The translations under genes and the position numbers were made by a program. The notes below the pieces were generated by a model. That model had not been told where the DNA came from. It was given only the letters and a program-made list of their open reading frames with translations, and ran no database searches. Positions 56,196 to 64,000 of a stretch of 64,000 bases of DNA are shown piece after piece (position 1 is the stretch's first letter; every line of letters starts with the position of its first letter). Source of the DNA: Phenylobacterium sp. J367 (lineage in GTDB: Bacteria > Pseudomonadota > Alphaproteobacteria > Caulobacterales > Caulobacteraceae); contig NZ_JAJONA010000001.1 in NCBI RefSeq assembly GCF_024699985.1, forward strand, positions 3,416,501 through 3,480,500, written 5' to 3'.

Positions 56196-56559
56196 CGCCG
56201 AGAGCCCGCGCGAGACGGAGTACCGTCTCTTCGCGCAGGTGACGCTCGCGCTGATGGAAGCGTCCAAGCGCGACCCGATGGATATCGGCGGGCGGATCGA
56301 CGCGCTCGACTGGAACCGCCGCGTCTGGAACTTCCTGGGCGACGACTGCTCGCATCCCGACAACAAGCTGCCGCCAGAGCTGCGCGCCTCGATCATCTCG
56401 CTGAGCATCTGGGTCGGCAAGCACACCAGCGCCGTGATCCGCCGCCAGGAGGACATCGAGCCGCTGATCGACGTGAACCGGATGATCATGCAGGGCCTGT
56501 CCACCGGGCCAGGCGCAGGCGCCCATCCCGGCGCCGGTCCAGGCGCCGTCGCGGCCTAG
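56161..56559 (+). CDS. flaF: Flagellar biosynthesis regulator FlaF
   Basis: A 132-residue protein that works with FlbT in flagellin production and, in Caulobacter, in flagellin secretion. [34 protein letters not shown] and [46 protein letters not shown] are typical. The last 20 residues are Gly/Ala/Pro-rich and not conserved. It begins inside flbT and is followed by a terminator. Confidence 0.93.
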   Translation: MSLQAYQRTATSAESPRETEYRLFAQVTLALMEASKRDPMDIGGRIDALDWNRRVWNFLGDDCSHPDNKLPPELRASIISLSIWVGKHTSAVIRRQEDIEPLIDVNRMIMQGLSTGPGAGAHPGAGPGAVAA

Positions 56560-56587
56560 CCGCCCAACTGCACAACCAGGGACCTGG

Positions 56588-56615
56588 AGGCCGCGGTGAC
56601 CCCGCGGCCTTTTTC
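56588..56615 (+). terminator. Intrinsic terminator after flaF
   Basis: AGGCCGCGG / CCGCGGCCT (56588-56596, 56602-56610), 9 bp with a 5-base loop, followed by TTTTTC. It separates flbT-flaF from the flagellin genes. Confidence 0.88.
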
Positions 56616-56763
56616 ATTGACGCTCGGACGACTCGCCGGCGGGCGGGGGATGGCTCGGCAGTAGATTCCGGCCGCCGGGCACAAACGTCCCATATGGTTA
56701 AGCGGCCCGGTGGGGCGCGCCAAAAACCACTAGTAAAAACAACAACATAAAAGGTTACCGGGT

Positions 56764-56778
56764 TGGCCCGCGGCTTGC
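56764..56778 (+). promoter_or_regulatory. Sigma-54 promoter of flagellin 1
   Basis: TGGCCCGCGGCTTGC has the -24 GG and -12 GC twelve bases apart. It lies 74 bp before the flagellin start and is almost the same as the element in front of flagellin 2. Confidence 0.8.
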
Positions 56779-56851
56779 GGAGTTCTCTCAAGGCGGAAAA
56801 GCGCCTGTCGGCAAAAGCCGGACGATTACCTCCAGAATGGAAGGACGAGAG

Positions 56852-57691
56852 ATGCCGTACAATTCGGTGAATACGAACGTGGGCGCCATGGTGGCGCTCC
56901 AGAACCTGAATGCGACTAACGCGGAGCTGGCAAGCACTCAATCACGTATCAACACCGGAAAGCGGGTTGGGAGCGTTAAGGACAACGGCGCCATCTGGGC
57001 CATCGCCCAGAACCAGCGTGCGACGTCCAATTCGCTCAATGCCGTTCGTGAATCCCTGCAGCGCGGTCAGTCGACCGTCGACGTAGCGGTTTCCGCCGGC
57101 GAGTCCGTCTCGGATCTTCTCGTTCTCATGAAGGAGAAGGCCCTGGCGGCTTCCGACACCACGCTCGACACGAACAGCCGAACGGCGCTCAACGACGATT
57201 TCATCTCGTTGCGCGACCAGATCTCCAAGGCCGTGAACAACGCCGAATTCAACGGCGCCAACATGCTGAAGGGGACGAGCCCGACCGAGGTGGCCGCTAT
57301 CGCCAACGGCGATGGCACCTCCACCATCACGGTTCTGGCGCAGTCCATGGATCTGGGAACCGGGGCGCTGGCTGGTCTGGCGGCGGACGCGTCCATCGGG
57401 ACGCAATCGGCCGCCTTCAGCATGATCGCCGCCCTCAACACGGCGATCATCAACGTTTCGAGCGCGCTTTCGAAGCTTGGAACCGGGTCGAAGTCCCTGG
57501 CTTCGCACCTCACGTTCATCAACAAGCTTCAGGACACTGTCGATGCCGGGATTGGGAACCTCGTCGACGCCGACCTGGCGAAGGAAAGTGCCAAACTCCA
57601 GGCGCTGCAGACAAAGCAGCAGCTTGGGATCCAGGCGCTCTCGATCGCCAACCAAGCGTCCTCGTCGTTGCTGTCACTGTTCGGCCGATAG
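56852..57691 (+). CDS. Flagellin 1
   Basis: A 279-residue filament subunit of the short caulobacterial type (D0/D1 domains with a small centre). N-terminal D0/D1: [37 protein letters not shown]-terminal D1/D0: [47 protein letters not shown]. It is secreted by the flagellar export machine without a signal peptide. The ATG at 56852 (MPYNSV, preceded by AAGGACGAGAG) matches the start of flagellin 2 and is preferred over the ATG at 56837. Several Ser/Thr in the central part could be glycosylation sites for FlmG. Confidence 0.95.
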   Translation: MPYNSVNTNVGAMVALQNLNATNAELASTQSRINTGKRVGSVKDNGAIWAIAQNQRATSNSLNAVRESLQRGQSTVDVAVSAGESVSDLLVLMKEKALAASDTTLDTNSRTALNDDFISLRDQISKAVNNAEFNGANMLKGTSPTEVAAIANGDGTSTITVLAQSMDLGTGALAGLAADASIGTQSAAFSMIAALNTAIINVSSALSKLGTGSKSLASHLTFINKLQDTVDAGIGNLVDADLAKESAKLQALQTKQQLGIQALSIANQASSSLLSLFGR

Positions 57692-57768
57692 TCGCGACGC
57701 CGGGCGGGCGCCCGCCGCCCGCCCGGCGGACCTTTTCCAGCCCCTCCAGATTCCAAGCGTTTCCGTCC

Positions 57769-57793
57769 CGCGGCCGTTTCGGCCGCGTTTTTC
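57769..57793 (+). terminator. Intrinsic terminator after flagellin 1
   Basis: CGCGGCCG / CGGCCGCG with a TTT loop, followed by TTTTTC. Confidence 0.85.
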
Positions 57794-57941
57794 ATGCGCG
57801 GCAATTCTTGCCGGGCGGCGGGGCAATTTCTGCCGATTGATCTTCCCGAAGTGGGCAGAAAATGCCGATTCGCGGCATGCCTAACAGACATATAACGCTG
57901 TAAAAACAGCAAGATGCGCGGCTCGGCCAAAATTGCCGAGT

Positions 57942-57956
57942 TGGCCCGCGCCTTGC
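57942..57956 (+). promoter_or_regulatory. Sigma-54 promoter of flagellin 2
   Basis: TGGCCCGCGCCTTGC, with GG and GC twelve bases apart, 76 bp before the flagellin 2 start. It differs from the flagellin 1 promoter at one base. Confidence 0.8.
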
Positions 57957-58031
57957 TGCTGATTCTGCCGGGCAAAAAGCCCCCGGCAGTCAGAACGACC
58001 GCCGGCGACCTTGAAACAAGGAACCAGTGGA

Positions 58032-58856
58032 ATGCCTTTTAACAGCGTCAATACCAACGTCGGCGCGATGGTCGCGCTTCAGAATCTGAACCAGACCAAC
58101 GGCGAGCTGATGACTACCCAAGCCCGGATCAACACGGGCAAGCGCGTTGCGTCCGCCAAGGACAACGGCGCCATCTGGGCCATCGCCCAGAACCAGCGCG
58201 CAACCTCCAACTCCCTGAACGCGGTCAAGGAATCGCTGCAGCGCGGTCAATCGACCACGGATGTGGCCATTTCTGCCGGTGAAACCATCTCCGAGCTGCT
58301 CCTGCAGATGAAGGAGAAGGCCCTGGCCGCTTCGGACACCACGCTCGACGCCAACAGCCTGGCGGCGCTCAACGACGACTTCACGTCGCTGCGCGACCAG
58401 ATCACCAAGGCCGTGGACAACGCCGTGTTCAACGGCGCGAACATGGTCGAGGCGAGCGGCACCACCGTCGAGGCGATCGCCAACGCGGACGCCAGCTCGG
58501 TGATCACTGTGGCGGCGCAGGACCTGTCGCTCAGCGGCATTGGCCTGAGCAGCGGCTCTTCGATCGGCACCACCTCGGCCGCGTCGGCCATGATCACGAC
58601 CCTCAACTCGGCGATCACCGACGTGTCCAGCAAGCTGTCGAAGCTCGGCACGGGCTCGAAGTCCCTGCAGTCGCACCTGAACTTCGTGATGAAGCTTCAG
58701 GACACCCTGGACGCCGGGGTGGGCAACCTCGTCGATGCCGACCTCGCGAAGGAAAGCGCCAAGCTTCAGGCTCTGCAGACCAAGCAGCAGCTGGGCATCC
58801 AGGCTCTTTCGATCGCGAACCAGTCGTCGTCGATCCTCCTTGGCCTCTTCCGCTAA
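58032..58856 (+). CDS. Flagellin 2
   Basis: A 274-residue flagellin, closely related to flagellin 1 over the whole N- and C-terminal domains ([54 protein letters not shown]...[17 protein letters not shown]). The central part differs ([32 protein letters not shown]). The start ATG gives MPFNSV. Own sigma-54 promoter. Probably a recent tandem duplicate of flagellin 1 and one of several filament subunits with different positions along the filament. Confidence 0.95.
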   Translation: MPFNSVNTNVGAMVALQNLNQTNGELMTTQARINTGKRVASAKDNGAIWAIAQNQRATSNSLNAVKESLQRGQSTTDVAISAGETISELLLQMKEKALAASDTTLDANSLAALNDDFTSLRDQITKAVDNAVFNGANMVEASGTTVEAIANADASSVITVAAQDLSLSGIGLSSGSSIGTTSAASAMITTLNSAITDVSSKLSKLGTGSKSLQSHLNFVMKLQDTLDAGVGNLVDADLAKESAKLQALQTKQQLGIQALSIANQSSSILLGLFR

Positions 58857-58971
58857 GGGCCCGCCGGCCGCGGATCCATCCGGTTTCGCGGCCTGACGTG
58901 GCGGCGGGGAGGGCGACCTTCCCGCCGCTCACGCTCATTCCGGAGCGCTGCCCAGGGCAGCGGCAGGAGCC

Positions 58972-59259
58972 ATGCAGAGCAAGGTTGCGCCCTACGCAGC
59001 CACGCCGGATCCGACCTTTGGCCGCCATACCTCCCAGAACCCCGAGCAGGGGCGGACCGGAGAACCGGGCGGCGCGAGCGAGGATCAGGCCGACCTGCGA
59101 CTGATTATCGAAGAGGACCAGGCGACCGGCGCCTACGTCTATAAGACGATCGACCGCCGGACCGGCGAGGTCATCCTCCAGCTTCAGCGGGAAGAGGTCC
59201 TGAAGATGCGGGAGGCGTCCGAATACGTCGCCGGCGTGGTGATCCGCACCAGCGCCTGA
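58972..59259 (+). CDS. flaG: FlaG-family protein
   Basis: A 95-residue protein with a disordered N-terminal half and the FlaG core LRLIIEEDQATGAYVYKTIDRRTGEVILQLQREEVLKMREA. FlaG proteins affect filament length in several bacteria. It lies between flagellins 2 and 3. Confidence 0.88.
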   Translation: MQSKVAPYAATPDPTFGRHTSQNPEQGRTGEPGGASEDQADLRLIIEEDQATGAYVYKTIDRRTGEVILQLQREEVLKMREASEYVAGVVIRTSA

Positions 59260-59445
59260 GATCCGGGCCCCCGTCCTGGGGAGCCCAAGGCTGCGACTGT
59301 TAACCGCCCCGGCGCAGGCCGGCGGCGGCGAACGGCGTTAATGTCGTTAACCTCTTGCTTACCATAACCGCCAACTCTCCTCATGGAACCCCGAAGCGAC
59401 TCGCCAAAGCGGGTCCTGGGCCAAGACGACTGAGGAGAATCCGCG

Positions 59446-60279
59446 ATGTCGATCAGCGTGCATACGAACAAGTCTGCGCTGGTCGCGCTCCAGAACCTTA
59501 ACACGACCAACGACAAGCTCGGTGACACTCAGAACAAGATCAACACCGGCTTGAAGATCGCCAACGCGCGGGACAACGCCGCGATTTGGTCGATCGCCCA
59601 GGGGCAGCGGGCCGACATCGGCGCCCTTGCCGCCGTGAAAATGAGCCTGGATCGCGCCAACTCCATCGCCGAGGTCTCGATGACCGCCGGCGAGTCCGTC
59701 TCGGACCTTCTGGTCCAGCTGAAGGAGAAGGTCGTCGCGGCGATGGACACGTCGCTGGACAGCAACTCCCGCCTGGCGCTCGACTCGGACTTCAAGGCGA
59801 TCCTGCGGCAGATCCGGCAGATCACCGACAACGCCAGTTTCGACGGCGCCAACATGCTGAACGGGACGATCGCTCCCGACATCCAGTTCCTGGCGAACGC
59901 CGAGGCCAACTCGTACATCACGCTCAGCGGCCAGAACATGAGCCTGGGCGGCAGCATCGTGACCATCCCCGACAGCTGGTCGCTGTCGACGGTGACCCTC
60001 GCCCAGTCGGCGCTGGTGTTCCTGAACGCGTCGATCGCGAACGTGAACCAGTCGCTCGGCAACCTCGGCTCCCAGGCCAAGCAGATCGCCGCCCACGCCA
60101 ATTTCGTCTCCAAGCTGACCGATGTGCTGGAGACCGGGGTGGGCAACCTGGTCGATGCGGACCTCGCCAAGGAAAGCGCGAAGCTGCAGGCCCTGCAGGT
60201 CCAGCAGCAACTCGGCGCCCAGGCGCTGTCGATCGCGAACCAGGCGCCGCAGATCATCCTCTCGCTCTTCAAGGGCTGA
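59446..60279 (+). CDS. Flagellin 3 (divergent)
   Basis: A 277-residue flagellin more distant from the other two: SISVHTNKSALVALQNLNTTNDKLGDTQNKINTGLKIANARDNAAIWSIAQGQRADIGALAAV at the start, and [48 protein letters not shown] at the end. It is complete. No sigma-54 pattern like that of flagellins 1 and 2 was seen upstream; there are TTAA-type half-sites around 59300-59365 instead. By analogy with Caulobacter it may be the hook-proximal type, but that is inference. Confidence 0.94.
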   Translation: MSISVHTNKSALVALQNLNTTNDKLGDTQNKINTGLKIANARDNAAIWSIAQGQRADIGALAAVKMSLDRANSIAEVSMTAGESVSDLLVQLKEKVVAAMDTSLDSNSRLALDSDFKAILRQIRQITDNASFDGANMLNGTIAPDIQFLANAEANSYITLSGQNMSLGGSIVTIPDSWSLSTVTLAQSALVFLNASIANVNQSLGNLGSQAKQIAAHANFVSKLTDVLETGVGNLVDADLAKESAKLQALQVQQQLGAQALSIANQAPQIILSLFKG

Positions 60280-60313
60280 TGAGGAGCTCGAGTATCCGTT
60301 GGGGCGTAACGAG

Positions 60314-60342
60314 GACCCGGGCGCCACGCGTCCGGGTCTTTT
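60314..60342 (+). terminator. Intrinsic terminator after flagellin 3
   Basis: GACCCGG / CCGGGTC around an 11-base GC-rich loop, followed by TTTTCCC. Confidence 0.75.
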
Positions 60343-60419
60343 CCCATCCCTTAACGGTCGAGCCACCCTGTCGTGTCACTCTCCGTGGCGCGGCAGCTTA
60401 GGGCCGCGGGCGTGTTGGC

Positions 60420-63228
60420 ATGGCCATAAACCAGATTTCCGGCAGCGCGCTGCTCCAGCTCTTCGGAGCGGACACCACGAGCAGCGACTCCACGGCCGAT
60501 CTCGCCGCCCAGATTGCGGCGAGCAAGAAGTACGCGCCGACGGCCCCCTGGTCCGTCATCCTGTCGGCCAGCGAGACGAAGGCCAAGGCGAGCGAGGCGG
60601 TGCGCGCGGCCCTGGCCGGCCGCAAGCTGATCGACGAGGGCGCCGCCAAGCTCGACATGACCGGCGCGAGCACCGACTACAAGAAGCTCTTCGCGCTGTA
60701 CCAGGGCCTGACGGCGCTCAATGATCTGGCCGAATACAGCAAGGGCAAGCTCACCACTGTCGAGAAGTCCCGGGTCGAGGCAAGCTTCGCCAGGGGGCCT
60801 GGCCGAGGTCACCGCCTACATCGACGCCGCCCGCCTCGAGGAATCGCGTCTGGCTCAGGGCGAGACGACAAGCCTGGTGAAGGCGAAGCTCACGACGCCC
60901 AAGACGCCGACGGAGTACGTCACCCAGCCGCTGACCAGCTCGAACACCGAGCCGGTGCCGGCGTTCGAGGGGGCGGTCAGCTTCACCATCTCGGTGAAGA
61001 AGGTGAACAACGTCCACGACGTGCAGATCGACCTCGCCGAGATGGGCTCGACGCCCCGGACGATCGGCAATGTCATCAACCACATCAATGAGAAGCTGCA
61101 GGCCGAGGGCGTGGAGACGCGCATCCAGACGCAGCGGATTCCCGGCCAGCCGCGGCAGGTGACCGTGGCGGGCAAGACCGTGACCCTGCCGGCCAGCTCC
61201 GACCAGTGGGCGCTGAAGGTGAAGATCGGCACCAGCGAGACCGTCACCTTCGCGGCCCAGACGACGGCCCCGGCGGTCTATGTCGCCCAGGAGGTCGGCA
61301 ATCCCGATCCCGACGGCAAGGCCTCGACCAACGACGGCCGGGTCGAGCGCCAGTTCCTGAAGTTCCAGACCGATTCCAGCAGCGTGCCGTCGCCGGTGCA
61401 GGGGGAGGGCGAGGCGAACTGGGTCGAGGGGCGGGTGTTCGCCGAAAGCCTCGGCCCCGAGGTGAAGGCGGTGCGCGCCCAGCAGGTCGGCCCCGACGGC
61501 TCGGTCTATATGCTGGCGGACGTGACGGCGGCGACCGACGGCCAGTCGATCAAGGGCGCGCAGGACGTGGCCCTGATGAAATACGATTCCGCGGGGAAGC
61601 TTCTCTACACCCGCACCCTCGGGGCGTCGGAGAGCGCTTCCGGCCTCGCCCTGTCGGTGTCGGCCGACGGCAAGGTGGCGGTCGCCGGCGCGGTCACCGG
61701 CGGGCTGAACGGGGCGACCGAGGGGGCGCTGAATTCGGGCGCGTCCGGGACCTATGCGGACAAGGCGGACAGCTTCGTCACCCTCTACGATGCGAATGGC
61801 GACGAGCTCTGGACGCAGCGGCGCGGCGCCCGCCAGGAGGACGAGGCCACCGGCGTGGCGTTCGGCGCCGACGGAACGGTCTATGTCACCGGCCGCGCCA
61901 AGTCGGCGATGCCCGGCAGCGGGTCTCCGCTCGGCGACTACGACGGCTATCTCGAGGCCTTCAAGGCCGACGACCAGGGCAAGGTCCAGGCGCTGTTCAC
62001 CCAGACCTTCGGCACGGACGGATCCGACAGGCCCCGCGGCCTGGTGGTGGACGGAAACGCGGTCGTGGTGGCCAGCGTCGAGAAGGGCCACGCGGTCCTG
62101 CGCCGTTTCGACGTGACCGGCGGCAGCGCGACGGCCGGGACGGTCCGCGACCTCGGTGACCTGCAGGGCGGCGACATCGCCGGGATCGGACTCGACACCG
62201 GCGGCCAGCTGGTGATCGCCGGCACCACCCAGAACAGCTTCCTGTCCGCCGGCATGGTCAGCCGCAACCACTCCGGGGGGACCGACGCGTTCGCCGCGCG
62301 GCTGTCGACGACGCTCGCGGGCTCGGCAGCGGATCGCATCGCCTATTACGGCGGCTCGGGCGACGACAAGGCCACGGCGCTGTCGGTCTCGGACGGCCAG
62401 GTCTGGATCGCAGGCTCCGTCGGCTCCGACCTGGGAGACCAGGAGGCGGTGGGGACCAAGGACGCCTTCCTGACCCGGCTCGACATCGGCTCGGGCGCCG
62501 TCGCCTGGTCGCGCCGGTACTCCGGCAAGGACGGCTACGCCGCGCCCACCGCCATCGCCGTCGATACGAAGGGCGCGAGCGTGCTCGACCGCCTGGGCCT
62601 GCCGAACGGCGAGCTCGACCTGGCCGACTCCGAGAAGCTGACCGCCCAGAGCGCCGTCCGGGCCGGCGAGCAGTTCACCGTCCAGGTCGGCAGCGCCACC
62701 AAGACGGTCACCATCGAGGCGAACGACACCCTGGACACCCTGGCCCAGAAGATCCGCCGCGCCGCCGGATTCCAGGCCAAGGTCTCGGTCACCACCGCTG
62801 AGGGGGTGCGCAGCCTGAAGATCGAGCCGATCAATCCCCGCTCGGTCATCGAGATCGCCCCGGGAACGGCCGCCAGGGACGCGCTCGCCACCCTGGGCAT
62901 CTCGGAGAGCATTATCCGGGGCACGGTCACCAAGGGCGACAAGACCCTGCCGGCCGACGGCAGGGCGCAGATCTATGGCCTCGGCCTGCCCCGCGACCTC
63001 AATCTCTCCAACGCCGACCAGATCAGCCATGCCCTGGCCGAGGTGGCCGGCGCGATGGGCGTCCTGCGGTCGGTCTACAAGGACATGAAGGAGGCTGCGA
63101 CGCCGGAATACATCCGCCAGCAGCAGGCCGCCGCGGCGGCGGCGAGGAAGGGGACCGTCCCCACCTACCTGACCAATCAGATCGCCAACTACCAGGCTGC
63201 GCTCGACCGCCTGACCGGCGGAGGCTGA
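60420..63228 (+). CDS. flaEY: Large FlaEY-like flagellar protein (apparent +1 frameshift near 60795)
   Basis: About 935 residues. The N-terminal part (MAINQISGSALLQLFGADTT) is helical. One extra G near 60795 breaks the frame: VEASFARG continues LAEVTAYIDAARLEESRL. The middle has repeated GSVYMLADV.., ALMKYDSAGKLLYTRTLGAS, FVTLYDANGDELWTQRRGA, AFLTRLDIGSGAVAWSRRYSG units, which look like SBBP-type beta-propeller repeats. The C-terminal part has flagellin-hook-like IN motifs (LDTLAQKIRRAAGFQAKVSV; RSLKIEPINPRSVIEI) as in FliD/FlgK relatives. Caulobacter encodes a similar protein, FlaEY, in its flagellin locus. The name follows that likeness and position. Confidence 0.7.
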
Positions 63229-63281
63229 CCGACCTTGGCGGCCGCCTTGAATCCGGCCAACGGCCGGTCTAGGCCAGCGTC

Positions 63282-63975
63282 ATGAACCCGACTCCGCCGC
63301 CCACCGAGCCCGCGCCGCCCGCGCGCCGCACCGGTCTCGTCGTGCTGGGCGGCGTGGCCGCGCTCGTCGCCGGCGCCGCCATCGCCTGGGTGCTGGTCAG
63401 CCAGGGGCAGGGGGGGCGTGCGCCGGATCCGCCGGCCTCCCAGGGCGGGCTGGTGATCGATTCTGGCCGCGCAGGACGACACCCTCGACCCGGCGCGGCC
63501 GCTGCGGTGCTTCGTGGCGGGACAGTTCGTGGGCGAGTTCACCCTGGCCGAATGCGCCCGCCGGAACGGCGTGGCCACCGACGCCCTGGACGTCGGCGTG
63601 GACGAGACCGGCGCGCTGGCCGCCGCCGAACAGGCCGGCACCATGCTGACCCCGCTGCCGCCGGACGAGACCGCCGAGACGCCGGTGGAGCGCGCCGAGG
63701 GCGCCGCCCCCGAGGCCGTCGCCATTCCGGCCGATGAACCGCTCGCGGCCTGCTGGCGCTACGCCCAGGGACGCTGGCGCAAGATGCCGGACATGGCGCG
63801 GATGGCCTGCGCCCAGACGCTGTTCGCGGGGCGCTGCGAGACGACCGGTTCGGCCACCTACGGCCGCTGGGGGCAGCAGACGCTGCGCCTGGTGCCGGGC
63901 CGCGTGGAGGTCTCCGACGACAACCGGAGCTTCCGGACGCTCGTGGAGCAGCAGCCGGGCTGCGTCATCCCCTAG
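63282..63975 (+). CDS. Hypothetical membrane-anchored protein (apparent +1 frameshift near 63462)
   Basis: About 230 residues. A proline-rich N-terminus (NPTPPPTEPAPPARR) precedes one membrane helix (GLVVLGGVAALVAGAAIAWVLV). After an extra T near 63462 the text continues LAAQDDTLDPARPLRCFVAGQFVGEFTLAECARRNGVATDALDVG, then ACWRYAQGRWRKMPDMARMACAQTLFAGRCETTGSATYGRWGQQTLRLVPGRVEV. Cysteines in RCF, ECA, ACW, ACA and RCE suggest disulfides in a periplasmic domain. Unknown function; it follows the FlaEY-like gene by 53 bases. Confidence 0.75.
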
Positions 63976-64000
63976 AGCCGGCCGCCAGCGCCGTGTAGGG

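Noticed and set aside
59320..59370. A sigma-54 or CtrA promoter for flagellin 3
   Set aside because: TTAA-type motifs are present but with 5- or 8-base gaps, and no GG/GC pair is at the right spacing, so no site is called.

Overview
The window comes from a high-GC alphaproteobacterium of the Caulobacterales, most likely Phenylobacterium or a close relative of Caulobacter. The reasons are the flagellar cluster at the right end (a TPR-glycosyltransferase of FlmG/FlbA type, FlbT, FlaF, three short flagellins, FlaG and a FlaEY-like protein), two sigma-54 promoters in front of flagellins, and many tonB-receptor, sulfatase and sterol-desaturase type genes. No rRNA, tRNA or CRISPR array was seen.

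Layout. (1) 1-10.2 kb, chromosomal backbone: two tandem secreted paralogs, glyQ, a DUF2314 lipoprotein wedged between glyQ and glyS, glyS, ppdK, a GNAT acetyltransferase, an ExoD-family membrane protein and a D-aminoacylase-like amidohydrolase. (2) 10.24-43.11 kb, a probable integrated mobilizable island of about 32.9 kb. It is flanked by a 14-bp direct repeat that, when joined, rebuilds a symmetric REP-like palindrome. A tyrosine integrase lies at the right end and a MOB-Q relaxase (TraA), its accessory protein TraD and a recognisable oriT lie near the left end; no type IV secretion genes are present. The island carries small regulators, a PLD-like protein, a Baeyer-Villiger-type monooxygenase, a heap of IS21/IS630/IS5/IS3 remnants, and a sulfated-compound utilization locus. 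(3) 43.1-55.6 kb, backbone: ketoacyl-ACP synthase III, outer membrane barrel, sterol desaturase, NUDIX regulator, HD phosphohydrolase, universal stress protein, MoxR ATPase, LytTR regulator, hydrolase, acidic protein. (4) 53.8-64 kb: flagellin locus.

How the genes work together. The island's catabolic locus has a TonB receptor, a type-B carboxylesterase, two Tat-exported cysteine-type sulfatases, the formylglycine-generating enzyme that would activate them, an aldose epimerase, a sugar MFS permease, a glucokinase and a LacI regulator. Four copies of one 12-bp sequence (GACAGCGTTGTC) sit 69-80 bp in front of the four transcription units, so the whole set is probably one LacI regulon. No glycoside hydrolase is present, so the substrate may be a small sulfated or acylated sugar, or it may be depolymerised elsewhere.

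Data quality. More than twenty single-base frameshifts interrupt otherwise intact proteins, including glyS and ppdK. Many lie in G or C runs. In the backbone they are all +1; in the island most are -1. Sequencing or assembly error is the simplest reading for most of them, so genes called 'frameshifted' below may be intact in the organism. True decay is clear for the esterase at 17.9-18.7 kb, the IS remnants and the TonB-receptor remnant at 40.8-41.1 kb.
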